NCBI GenBank assembly: GCA_009746045.1
Contig: RPFO01000253.1
Span: 1,624,888 to 1,688,887 of the forward strand
Reading direction: 5' to 3'
Source: Mesostigma viride
Taxonomy: Eukaryota > Streptophyta > Mesostigmatophyceae > Mesostigmatales > Mesostigmataceae
Length of the DNA: 64,000 nucleotides
The notes below the pieces were generated by a model. It worked only from the letters and a program-made list of their open reading frames with translations. It was not told where the DNA came from and ran no database searches. Of the stretch, positions 32,562 through 47,500 are shown piece by piece. A program made the position numbers and the translations under genes. How positions within the stretch are numbered: position 1 is the first letter of the stretch; each line of letters starts with the position of its first letter.

Positions 32562-35500
32562 CATACATACATACATACATCCACCGAATTTGTTACGAAT
32601 TTGCAAGCATAAGGGTGAGCTTCTTCCAAAAATTGGCTCCGCCGTGGAGTTTCAACGGGCAAGTTGCAAACACGCACGTACTTGATTTAGCGTGCAACGG
32701 AGCCCCATGTTTGGCATTGATGCTCCTTCCTTCCCTCACCCCTTGCCTCCCTCCTTTTTACCCCCCACTTCCCCTGCCCTGCGGACCCCTTACCGGATAT
32801 GGACACGCAGCGCACTGCGAACAGTGCCGCTTCGGTGGCTTGCCAGTTGGTGGCCGCCTGCACCATGCAACATGGAATGTTTGGGTCGGAGATATCAAAG
32901 AATCAAGGTGTGTTGGATCGAAGGCCTGCACAGCAAGCTGCACCATCAAATCATTCCGGGTTATTCAACCTAACCTTTTTGCACAGCAACCATGGCCGCA
33001 CAAGCGCCACCGCATAGCGGAAGAGAGGCCGTGTAAGGTAATACACCACATGAGCCAACAAACGCCAGGCCGTGTCAGGTCATGCATGGCACGAGCCCAA
33101 AAGCCAGACCGTGGAAGGCAATACACCACATGAGCCCACAAAAGCCATGAGCTCACATGAACCGGTGGGTTGGAGTGCGAATATGTTGAACCAATGGGAG
33201 CAACGTGACTGAGAGGTAAGCGACCGCATCCATCCCCCTCCCCTGCACTGCACAGCGTCGAGATAGATACTGTCACCAAGATAGGCACGCCGGCAGCCAC
33301 CCCAGTACAGCAAGTGGGCTGAGCCCAGGGGTGGCTGCAATGCATCCGTGGGACCATTCAGGGACCGCAGCACCCAGCACTTCTCACCGCACTCCACACC
33401 ACAGCATTACCCACCGCTACCTTGCCATCCTCCCCGTGTTTTAGGAACCCTTTTGCCCGAGACCAGTACTGCTAGCTAGCTCCACGATGGAGAGCTGCGA
33501 GACAGTGTGCAGGAAAAGCCGACGAGTCATCACTGGCCTTCCCTGGTGCTCATCTGCAAGCGTCTATCCCACTCTTGTCTTTGAGCAGGACCGCTGCTCA
33601 TCTATTTTTTGAAGTGCACATTTGGAAGCAGCCACACACGCCCTCATGCAGACCCACCCACAACACGATCATGGCGCAGTTAACGTGTATGCTATCAAAC
33701 CCACCTGCAGCGCAGTGGTGGTCATGTGATATTTGATGCTATCAAACCCACCTGCAGCGCGGCGGTTATGTACTGCAGGTACTGTGACCGCAGCAGGCCG
33801 TACGCCGTGTCCAATATATCGGTCAGCACCTGCCGAGGCAAAGGGGGAGGTACCGGCGCATCGTGTGCGGGTGGCACGAGTGAGCTATGTCAATAGATGC
33901 GTCATCTGAAGAGAACTTGCATGACACGAGCATGGCATGAGCACAAGTACGACACGACTATGAAGTGAAGGAAAACAGGTAGGCACATGGCCCTCCACGC
34001 ACACCCCACACTAAAGCCCTGACGTAAGGCTGCAAGGAGGCATGGAGGCCACAGGGCTGAAACTACCAGGATCGCTGTCTTGTGATACCACAGATAGGGT
34101 GTTAAGGCCGCGCACTTGTTCCTGGAAGTGGTGAAAGGTGCCATAGCCACCACTTCTCTAGGGAAGGAGGGAGAGTTCTCTAGGGAGCTCTACAGGGAAG
34201 GATTCGCACTTCTGTCGGAAGCGGTGGAAGTTGCCCTGCTGTCTTCGTCACCAACAGCATGCCCTCACCAACAGCACGCCCTACCAACCGCAACATGTGC
34301 TCGCCAACAACAGCGCTAGGAGATAGGGGTCTAAACCCCTCATAACCATCACCACATTTAAGGCACCCTGACCACAGTTAGGGCACCCCACCTGTTCCCG
34401 GAATCGGTGGAAGCTGTCCTCATCCATATCCCCCACGTGCTCCGCCCAGCAGGTGAAGCCCTCCGGGTACATGGCGTGCCGCAGCAGTGCGTGCTGGCAG
34501 ACGCCACACAGATGCCGGACCAAGAAGCAGCCAAAGTCATCACCACAGACGAGAAAGGCAAGAAAGAACGCCACTTGAGTCTGGGGTTGGAGACACTCCG
34601 GTAGGTTGGCCAGTCAGGCTTTGGCCCAGGCTCAAAAGCACGCAGGAAGGTTGGCCGATCAAGCTTTGGCTCAACTTCAATGGCTCCCAGATTGAGGCGA
34701 AAACGAGGCAGGGAGCACTTCAAATTCCATGGAACTCGACCCCACAGATGGCGTGAAGCCATGGGAAAGAGTAAATGGTATCCACACTTAGGAAACAGCT
34801 GTGTAAATACTGTCTATTTAAGAACCATGATTCTGTAAAAATGTGCGGACAAGGAAATATCTCCCAAAGCCCTCCGCACGACGCCATACCGGATGCCGTC
34901 AATTCCTCGACTAGCACCTGCCACCCAAACGCCCCAACCGCTTTATATCAGCTGCTGCCAGCCACCCCCCACCCAGAGCCAACTGCACAGGGAAGTTACC
35001 AGCGACCCTGCGGTTCACTTCCCGTGCTTACCCGATCAAGCAGCGATGCAGTGTGAGCTAGTATGCCGTATTATACGGTACACACGCCGTATTATACAAT
35101 ACCGGGGGGGGGGGAGTTGGCGTATTGCCGCATTGCGTATAATAGACGTATGATACGTGTATGATCCGCAATACGGCGATACGCCGAGGTTTGGCCGTAT
35201 TGCCGTATTGCCGTAGTAGCTCACACTGACTGCAGCGTCCCCCCAACCCCACCCCCCCAAAACACAAAACCTTACCTGCAGCAGCCGGACATACAGCGGC
35301 CCCTGCAGGTGGTGCGGCCGCGCCGCCACAGGGACCGTGTTGAGCGCCGCAAAGTAATCCACCGCCACCTCCACGACCCCCGTGTCCTCGAGGCACGCGC
35401 AGCGCAGGACCAGCTCCGTGAGGGCCAGCGTGTCGGGGTTGCCAGACGCCAGAAGCTCCGTGCATGACTCCGCAATCGCCAGCGCCACCCGCGACAGCCC

Positions 35501-38500
35501 CATCGCGAGAACCTCCAGCTCTATCTTTTGCCCCCCGCCACCGCTGTGCCCGCCCATCGTCCCCCCCATGGATGACAGCACCGCACCCTGCCCTGTAGCG
35601 GTCGTGCGGCCCGTGGGTAGGGTGGCGGAAGACGGATGATGGGTGCCCTCGGGTGACAGGCGCCAACCCTGCGCGACCACGCGGCGGGAGACCTCCAGCG
35701 CGGCGGCATCCTCGGTGGCAGGGTCTGCGCGCGTGCCGGCGCCAGGTGTCAGCAGCTCGACGAGCACATCGACCGATGCCGCAAACAGGTCGCCGTTGTC
35801 CTCGCTGTCGGGTGGGCGGGTGGGTGGGTGAGGGAGAGATTGGTTGGTTGGGGGGAAGGGGGGGGTCAGGGGGCGGGGGTGGGCCAATGGGTGTGTGGGG
35901 TGAGGGGTTTGCATGTGTGGGTAGGGGTAGGGGGGGGGGGGGGGGACGGGGGTAAGGGGGGGGGGACGAATGGGGGGGGGCAGTCCGGGGAATATTAGGA
36001 GAATAGAAAAAAGCGCAGAAGAGGGTTGCCCCCGGCAACCATGGGCGAGCAGGATAATGAAGTGGAGCACATGTGGCAGAGGGGAAGAGAAGAGTTGCAA
36101 TGGTAAAGAAGGGATGGAAAAAGGAACGGAATGAGGCTGCGAGTGGCAAGAAGAAGCAACAGGAGGGGCAAGAGGAGAGGTGACATACGAACAGCCTTGG
36201 CGCTCCACACCCGATATGGCAGCATAAAAAAGCACCACGCCCAACAGGCGCCACAACCCCCCCCACACGAAATGGCAGCATCAACAAGTTACCCCAAAGA
36301 ACAGGGCAGTATCAATGACAGGTTGCCTCACCCTAAAACACCCAAAGGCGAACACCTCGGAAATCGGTTGCCTTCTCACATTCTGGCCCACAGCTCGGGT
36401 GAAAGAAAAGGTTGCGCACCCACAACACACACATACACAAGGAGGGCCACCGCGTGCTATCATGTGTGCCTCACGAGCATGTGAGTGCCTAACGCTGCCA
36501 TTTCATAGCCCCACACCGGCGTGCATATCCAAGGCATACCGTGCCCCCTATCCCCCACCCCCCACCCACCCGAGCAAGGCCCTAGTAAGGCATGTTGTGC
36601 CCCCACCCCCCCGCGTACCCGAGCAAGGCCACCACGAGCGTGAACAGGGCCGGCTGGCCCGCGTACATCTGCCCGGCCGTCAGCAGCGAGCTGCCGCCAC
36701 CTGAGTACTCGAGCTTGAGCCAGGCGAGCAGGCAGCGCAGCGCGCCACAGCGGCAGCCGACTGTGTGGCTGCTGCCACCCGTGGCACTAGAGAGATCGCC
36801 TGGGGCCCCTGGTGTGCTGCCCCCTCCCAGCTGGCTCAGCACCGCCTGCGTGACGATAAAGATGAGAGGGACATGTACGGTGGATGGGGAGGATAGCAGA
36901 GGCATTGTTTACCTGGGAGCGCGAAATTATGCGGTGGATAAGCATGGCGTGCAATGACTAAACGGGATCGAAGGGAAAATAGCAGTACATGCTGGCTATG
37001 CATGGTGTACGGGGCTATTGTTAGCCATGGTGCGATCCCTAGGGCATGCACTATACAGCTGCAAGTACTTATTTACTTAACTACACAGCTGGCGCAACAT
37101 ACGATGGCATGGGAGAGCGAAACATGCGGCGGATGAACATGGCATGCACGTCGCACGGTCAAGGAGACATCGGGTAGGGGCGCGTGAGCAAAGAGAAGAG
37201 CATAGGCAAGGACGGGGCTGAACGATACTAGGGTGGCCGTGGCCTCTGGTGGCCGTGGCCAATCAGCAGCGAGATATTTGGCCCGTATTGTCGGACCATG
37301 CGGCCGACAGTGGCCAAGTGTGCACAGCAAGCACCGCCTCAGCAATACAGAAACATTACAGACATTCCAACAAGTGGCGGTACAGCCAAACAAGGCTAAA
37401 CAAAATCAAAATATCTATAACTAATTATACCTAGACAAGGTGGAAACCAACATGAGGCGAAGCAAACCCTAATAGAGACACCAAGACCGAACCTCGGCGT
37501 TCATGTCGTAGCTTGGACAAACACACCTAAAACACACAAAAACACACAAACAAGCCCAAACCACACACAAACACGACCAAACCACACACAAACACACACA
37601 AAAAAGCCCAAACCATACAGATACACAGACACACAGACACACAGACACACAGACACACAGACACACAGACACACAGACACACAGACACACAGACACACAG
37701 ACACACAGACACACAGACACACAGACACACAGACACACAGACACACAGACACACAGACACACAGACACACAGACACACAGACACACAGACACACAGACAC
37801 ACAGACACACAGACACACAGACACACAGACACACAGACACACAGACACACAGACACACAGACACACAGACACACAGACACACAGACACACAGACACACAG
37901 ACACACAGACACACAGACACACAGACACACAGACACACAGACACACAGACACACAGACACACAGACACACAGACACACAGACACACAGACACACAGACAC
38001 ACAGACACACAGACAGACACACAGACACACAGACACACAGACACACAGACACACAGACACACAGACACACAGACACACAGACACACAGACACACAGACAC
38101 ACAGACACACAGACACACAGACACACAGACACACAGACACACAGACACACAGACACACAGACACACAGACACACAGACACACAGACACACAGACACACAG
38201 ACACACAGACACACAGACACACAGACACACAGACACACAGACACACAGACACACAGACACACAGACACACAGACACACAGACACACAGACACACAGACAC
38301 ACAGACACACAGACACACAGACACACAGACACACAGACACACAGACACACAGACACACAGACACACAGACACACAGACACACAGACACACAGACACACAG
38401 ACACACAGACACACAGACACACAGACACACAGACACACAGACACACAGACACACAGACACACAGACACACAGACACACAGACACACAGACACACAGACAC

Positions 38501-41500
38501 ACAGACACACAGACACACAGACACACAGACACACAGACACACAGACACACAGACACACAGACACACAGACACACAGACACACAGACACACAGACACACAG
38601 ACACACAGACACACAGACACACAGACACACAGACACACAGACACACAGACACACAGACACACAGACACACAGACACACAGACACACAGACACACAGACAC
38701 ACAGACACACAGACACACAGACACACAGACACACAGACACACAGACACACAGACACACAGACACACAGACACACAGACACACAGACACACAGACACACAG
38801 ACACACAGACACACAGACACACAGACACACAGACACACAGACACACAGACACACAGACACACAGACACACAGACACACAGACACACAGACACACAGACAC
38901 ACAGACACACAGACACACAGACACACAGACACACAGACACACAGACACACAGACACACAGACACACAGACACACAGACACACAGACACACAGACACACAG
39001 ACACACAGACACACAGACACACAGACACACAGACACACAGACACACAGACACACAGACACACAGACACACAGACACACAGACACACAGACACACAGACAC
39101 ACAGACACACAGACACACAGACACACAGACACACAGACACACAGACACACAGACACACAGACACACAGACACACAGACACACAGACACACAGACACACAG
39201 ACACACAGACACACAGACACACAGACACACAGACACACAGACACACAGACACACAGACACACACACACACACACAGACACACAGACACACAGACACACAG
39301 ACACACAGACACACAGACACACAGACACACAGACACACAGACACACAGACACACAGACACACAGACACACAGACACACAGACACACAGACACAGACACAC
39401 AGACACACAGACACACAGACACACAGACACACAGACACACAGACACACAGACACACAGACACACAGACACACAGACACACAGACACACAGACACACAGAC
39501 ACACAGACACACAGACACACAGACACACAGACACACAGACACACAGACACACAGACACACAGACACACAGACACACAGACACACAGACACACAGACACAC
39601 AGACACACAGACACACAGACACACAGACACACAGACACACAGACACACAGACACACAGACACACAGACACACAGACACACAGACACACAGACACACAGAC
39701 ACACAGACAGACACACAGACACACAGACACACAGACACACAGACACACAGACACACAGACACACAGACACACAGACACACAGACACACAGACACACAGAC
39801 ACACAGACACACAGACACACAGACACACAGACACACAGACACACAGACACACAGACACACAGACACACAGACACACAGACACACAGACACACAGACACAC
39901 AGACACACAGACACACAGACACACAGACACACAGACACACAGACACACAGACACACAGACACACAGACACACAGACACACAGACACACAGACACACAGAC
40001 ACACAGACACACAGACACACAGACACACAGACACACAGACACACAGACACACAGACACACAGACACACAGACACACAGACACACAGACACACAGACACAC
40101 AGACACACAGACACACAGACACACAGACACACAGACACACAGACACACAGACACACAGACACACAGACACACAGACACACAGACACACAGACACACAGAC
40201 ACACAGACACACAGACACACAGACACACAGACACACAGACACACAGACACACAGACACACAGACACACAGACACACAGACACACAGACACACAGACACAC
40301 AGACACACAGACACACAGACACACAGACACACAGACACACAGACACACAGACACACAGACACACAGACACACAGACACACAGACACACAGACACACAGAC
40401 ACACAGACACACAGACACACAGACACACAGACACACAGACACACAGACACACAGACACACAGACACACAGACACACAGACACACAGACACACAGACACAC
40501 AGACACACAGACACACAGACACACAGACACACAGACACACAGACACACAGACACACAGACACACAGACACACAGACACACAGACACACAGACACACAGAC
40601 ACACACACACACAGACACACAGACACACAGACACACAGACACACAGACACACAGACACACAGACACACAGACACACAGACACACAGACACACAGACACAC
40701 AGACACACAGACACACAGACACACAGACACACAGACACACAGACACACAGACACACAGACACACAGACACACAGACACACAGACACACAGACACACAGAC
40801 ACACAGACACACAGACACACAGACACACAGACACACAGACACACAGACACACAGACACACAGACACACAGACACACAGACACACAGACACACAGACACAC
40901 AGACACACAGACACACAGACACACAGACACACAGACACACAGACACACAGACACACAGACACACAGACACACAGACACACAGACACACAGACACACAGAC
41001 ACACAGACACACAGACACACAGACACACAGACACACAGACACACAGACACACAGACACACAGACACACAGACACACAGACACACAGACACACAGACACAC
41101 AGACACACAGACACACAGACACACAGACACACAGACACACAGACACACAGACACACAGACACACAGACACACAGACACACAGACACACAGACACACAGAC
41201 ACACAGACACACAGACACACAGACACACAGACACACAGACACACAGACACACAGACACACAGACACACAGACAGACAGACACACAGACACACAGACACAC
41301 AGACACACAGACACACAGACACACAGACACACAGACACACAGACACACAGACACACAGACACACAGACACACAGACACACAGACACACAGACACACAGAC
41401 ACACAGACACACAGACACACAGACACACAGACACACAGACACACAGACACAGACACACAGACACACAGACACACAGACACACAGACACACAGACACACAG

Positions 41501-44500
41501 ACACACAGACACACAGACACACAGACACACAGACACACAGACACACAGACACACAGACACACAGACACACAGACACACAGACACACAGACACACAGACAC
41601 ACAGACACACAGACACACAGACACACAGACACACAGACACACAGACACACAGACACACAGACACACAGACACACAGACACACAGACACACAGACACACAG
41701 ACACACAGACACACAGACACACAGACACACAGACACACAGACACACAGACACACAGACACACAGACACACAGACACACAGACACACAGACACACAGACAC
41801 ACAGACACACAGACACACAGACACACAGACACACAGACACACAGACACACAGACACACAGACACACAGACACACAGACACACAGACACACAGACACACAG
41901 ACACACAGACACACAGACACACAGACACACAGACACACAGACACACAGACACACAGACACACAGACACACAGACACACAGACACACAGACACACAGACAC
42001 ACAGACACACAGACACACAGACACACAGACACACAGACACACAGACACACAGACACACAGACACACAGACACACAGACACACAGACACACAGACACACAG
42101 ACACACAGACACACAGACACACAGACACACAGACACACAGACACACAGACACACAGACACACAGACACACAGACACACAGACACACAGACACACAGACAC
42201 ACAGACACACAGACACACAGACACACAGACACACAGACACACAGACACACAGACACACAGACACACAGACACACAGACACACAGACACACAGACACACAG
42301 ACACACAGACACACAGACACACAGACACACAGACACACAGACACACAGACACACAGACACACAGACACACAGACACACAGACACACAGACACACAGACAC
42401 ACAGACACACAGACACACAGACACACAGACACACAGACACACAGACACACAGACACACAGACACACAGACACACAGACACACAGACACACAGACACACAG
42501 ACACACAGACACACAGACACACAGACACACAGACACACAGACACACAGACACACAGACACACAGACACACAGACACACAGACACACAGACACACAGACAC
42601 ACAGACACACAGACACACAGACACACAGACACACAGACACACAGACACACAGACACACAGACACACAGACACACAGACACACAGACACACAGACACACAG
42701 ACACACAGACACACAGACACACAGACACACAGACACACAGACACACAGACACACAGACACACAGACACACAGACACACAGACACACAGACACACAGACAC
42801 ACAGACACACAGACACACAGACACACAGACACACAGACACACAGACACACAGACACACAGACACACAGACACACAGACACACAGACACACAGACACACAG
42901 ACACACAGACACACAGACACACAGACACACAGACACACAGACACACAGACACACAGACACACAGACACACAGACACACAGACACACAGACACACAGACAC
43001 ACAGACACACAGACACACAGACACACAGACACACAGACACACAGACACACAGACACACAGACACACAGACACACAGACACACAGACACACAGACACACAG
43101 ACACACAGACACACAGACACACAGACACACAGACACACAGACACACAGACACACAGACAGACACACAGACACACAGACACACAGACACACAGACACACAG
43201 ACACACAGACACACAGACACACAGACACACAGACACACAGACACACAGACACACAGACACACAGACACACAGACACACAGACACACAGACACACAGACAC
43301 ACAGACACACAGACACACAGACACACAGACACACAGACACACAGACACACAGACACACAGACACACAGACACACAGACACACAGACACACAGACACACAG
43401 ACACACAGACACACAGACACACAGACACACAGACACACAGACACACAGACACACAGACACACAGACACACAGACACACAGACACACAGACACACAGACAC
43501 ACAGACACACAGACACACAGACACACAGACACACAGACACACAGACACACAGACACACAGACACACAGACACACAGACACACAGACACACAGACACACAG
43601 ACACACAGACACACAGACACACAGACACACAGACACACAGACACACAGACACACAGACACACAGACACACAGACACACAGACACACAGACACACAGACAC
43701 ACAGACACACAGACACACAGACACACAGACACACAGACACACAGACACACAGACACACAGACACACAGACACACAGACACACAGACACACAGACACACAG
43801 ACACACAGACACACAGACACACAGACACACAGACACACAGACACACAGACACACAGACACACAGACACACAGACACACAGACACACAGACACACAGACAC
43901 ACAGACACACAGACACACAGACACACAGACACACAGACACACAGACACACAGACACACAGACACACAGACACACAGACACACAGACACACAGACACACAG
44001 ACACACAGACACACAGACACACAGACACACAGACACACAGACACACAGACACACAGACACACAGACACACAGACACACAGACACACAGACACACAGACAC
44101 ACAGACACACAGACACACAGACACACAGACACACAGACACACAGACACACAGACACACAGACACACAGACACACAGACACACAGACACACAGACACACAG
44201 ACACACAGACACACAGACACACAGACACACAGACACACAGACACACAGACACACAGACACACAGACACACAGACACACAGACACACAGACACACAGACAC
44301 ACAGACACACAGACACACAGACACACAGACACACAGACACACAGACACACAGACACACAGACACACAGACACACAGACACACAGACACACAGACACACAG
44401 ACACACAGACACACAGACACACAGACACACAGACACACAGACACACAGACACACAGACACACAGACACACAGACACACAGACACACAGACACACAGACAC

Positions 44501-47500
44501 ACAGACACACAGACACACAGACACACAGACACACAGACACACAGACACACAGACACACAGACACACAGACACACAGACACACAGACACACAGACACACAG
44601 ACACACAGACACACAGACACACAGACACACAGACACACAGACACACAGACACACAGACACACAGACACACAGACACACAGACACACAGACACACAGACAC
44701 ACAGACACACAGACACACAGACACACAGACACACAGACACACAGACACACAGACACACAGACACACAGACACACAGACACACAGACACACAGACACACAG
44801 ACACACAGACACACAGACACACAGACACACAGACACACAGACACACAGACACACAGACACACAGACACACAGACACACAGACACACAGACACACAGACAC
44901 ACAGACACACAGACACACAGACACACAGACACACAGACACACAGACACACAGACACACAGACACACAGACACACAGACACACAGACACACAGACACACAG
45001 ACACACAGACACACAGACACACAGACACACAGACACACAGACACACAGACACACAGACACACAGACACACAGACACACAGACACACAGACACACAGACAG
45101 ACACACAGACACACAGACACACAGACACACAGACACACAGACACACAGACACACAGACACACAGACACACAGACACACAGACACACAGACACACAGACAC
45201 ACAGACACACAGACACACAGACACACAGACACACAGACACACAGACACACAGACACACAGACACACAGACACACAGACACACAGACACACAGACACACAG
45301 ACACACAGACACACAGACACACAGACACACAGACACACAGACACACAGACACACAGACACACAGACACACAGACACACAGACACACAGACACACAGACAC
45401 ACAGACACACAGACACACAGACACGCCCAAACACACACACAAACACGCCCAAAACGCACACAAACCCACACAAACACACACAAACACACACAAACACACA
45501 CAAACACACACAAACACACACAAACACACACAAACGCACACAAACCCACACAAACACACACAACCACACACAACCACACACAACCACACAAACACACACA
45601 AACACACACAAACACACACAAACACACACAAACACACACAAACACACACAAACACCCACAAACACGCACAAACACGCACAAACACGCGCAAACACACACA
45701 AACACCCACAAACACGCACAAACACGCACAAACACGCGCAAACACACACAAACACGAACAAACACGCACAACCAGCCTTTGTCATTCTCGTCACTGAATT
45801 GCCGATACGTCCCATACTGAAATAGGATACTGAAAAATGATACTGGAAAATGATACTGAATGGGCCGATACATCCAATACCAGCACTGGGCATGTCTTAC
45901 ATGCCATCAACCATCTCATTCTAGCCCCCGCCATCACCGCCCCCCCTTCCACACATACACACAGCCACATCCCCTGCATGCACCATGGCCAGCATGCCAC
46001 CGCCCATACACACAAAGAATAGTAGCAATATTCATAATAATCACACCTGCACCATGGCTAGCACCTCCACCGCTCGCGTTGCCATTGCCGCCACCAGTGG
46101 CTGCCTCCGCGATCGATCCATGGTCTCCGCCTCCATTGCCAGCGCCTCCAACAACTCCATCGATAGAGTGGTGGCCGCCAGCGAAGTCCGACTCTCCGGT
46201 GTGGCAGCATGCGCGGCCGCGGCGGCGGGCCCCAGGTGGGCTTGCGCGAGGGCGAGCGCCTGAGTGACAAATTGCAGCATCAGCGGTGGGCCCGAGTGGG
46301 ACGCGATCGCCCCTAACATCAGGCACAGGCGCTTCGCCACCAGGGGGGCCAGAGGGGCGGGGCCCTGCAAGGAAAAGGGGGCAGGGGGCAAGTTTTAGAG
46401 GGCAGCATTTTTTTAGGGGGTGAAGAGCATGCTAGTTGATGTGGATAAGTGTGGATGGGGGGCAGGGTCCAACCAGGAGCACATCATGCTCCACACGGCG
46501 TCATCAGGCGAACCTCCCCTCCTCCCCTCCTCCCCTCCTCCCCTCCTCCCCTCCTCCCCTCCTCCTCCCCTCCTCCCCTCCTCCCCTCCTCCCCTCCTCC
46601 CTCTCCCCTCCTCCCTCCTCCCCTCCTCCCCTCCTCCCCTCCTCCCCTCCTCCCCTCCTCCCCTCCTCCCCTCCTCCCCCTCCCCTCCTCCCCTCCTCCC
46701 TCCTCCCCCCTCCCCTCCTCCCCTCCTCCCTCCTCCCCTCCTCCCCTCCTCCCCTCCTCCCTCCTCCCCTCCTCCCCTCCTCCCCTCCTCCCCTCCTCCC
46801 CTCCTCCCCTCCTCCCCTCCTCCCCTCCTCCCTCCTCCCCTCCTCCCCTCCTCCCCTCCTCCCCTCCTCCCCTCCTCCCCTCCTCCCCTCCTCCCTCCTC
46901 CCCTCCTCCCCTCCTCCCCTCCTCCCCTCCTCCCCTCCTCCCCTCCTCCCCTCCTCCCCTCCTCCCCTCCTCCCCTCCTCCCCCTCCCCTCCCCTCCTCC
47001 CCTCCTCCCCTCCTCCCCTCCTCCCCTCCTCCCCTCCTCCCCTCCTCCCCCTCCCCCCTCCCCTCCTCCCCTCCTCCCCTCCTCCCCTCCTCCCTCCTCC
47101 CCTCCTCCATGTCATCCCACGAGCCCTCCCCCCTGTGGTTAAGACAGAGATGACGAAAGAACCAAACCATAAGCTGATCACCATCCACCACACCGTAACA
47201 TCCCTCAATGTTAGGCACAGCCTATAAATACTCACCTTCAGGCGCACCTCACCAACAATCCTATCCCTCACCATCCCTCACCATCCCTCACCATCAGGCG
47301 CGTGGACTCGGTGGCGGTTGCCTTCAGCTCCTCCGTGATTTGAGTAGTATCACCCTCCGTCACCAAATGGCACACGTATCGCTTCTCCCCCTATTTCTAT
47401 CATTTCTCACCATCCGTGCGCGGACACGGGGGCAGAGAGCGCGTCTCGTTCCTGGTTCGAGTACTACCATCCGTCACCACAAGGCTCGAGCATCCTTTCT

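Noticed and set aside
37469..45893. Three minus-strand ORFs of about 2,770-2,790 codons (Cys/Val/Ser-rich)
   Set aside because: They are read-through of the stop-free CAGACACA octamer in all three frames and lie in an intron between in-phase importin exons.
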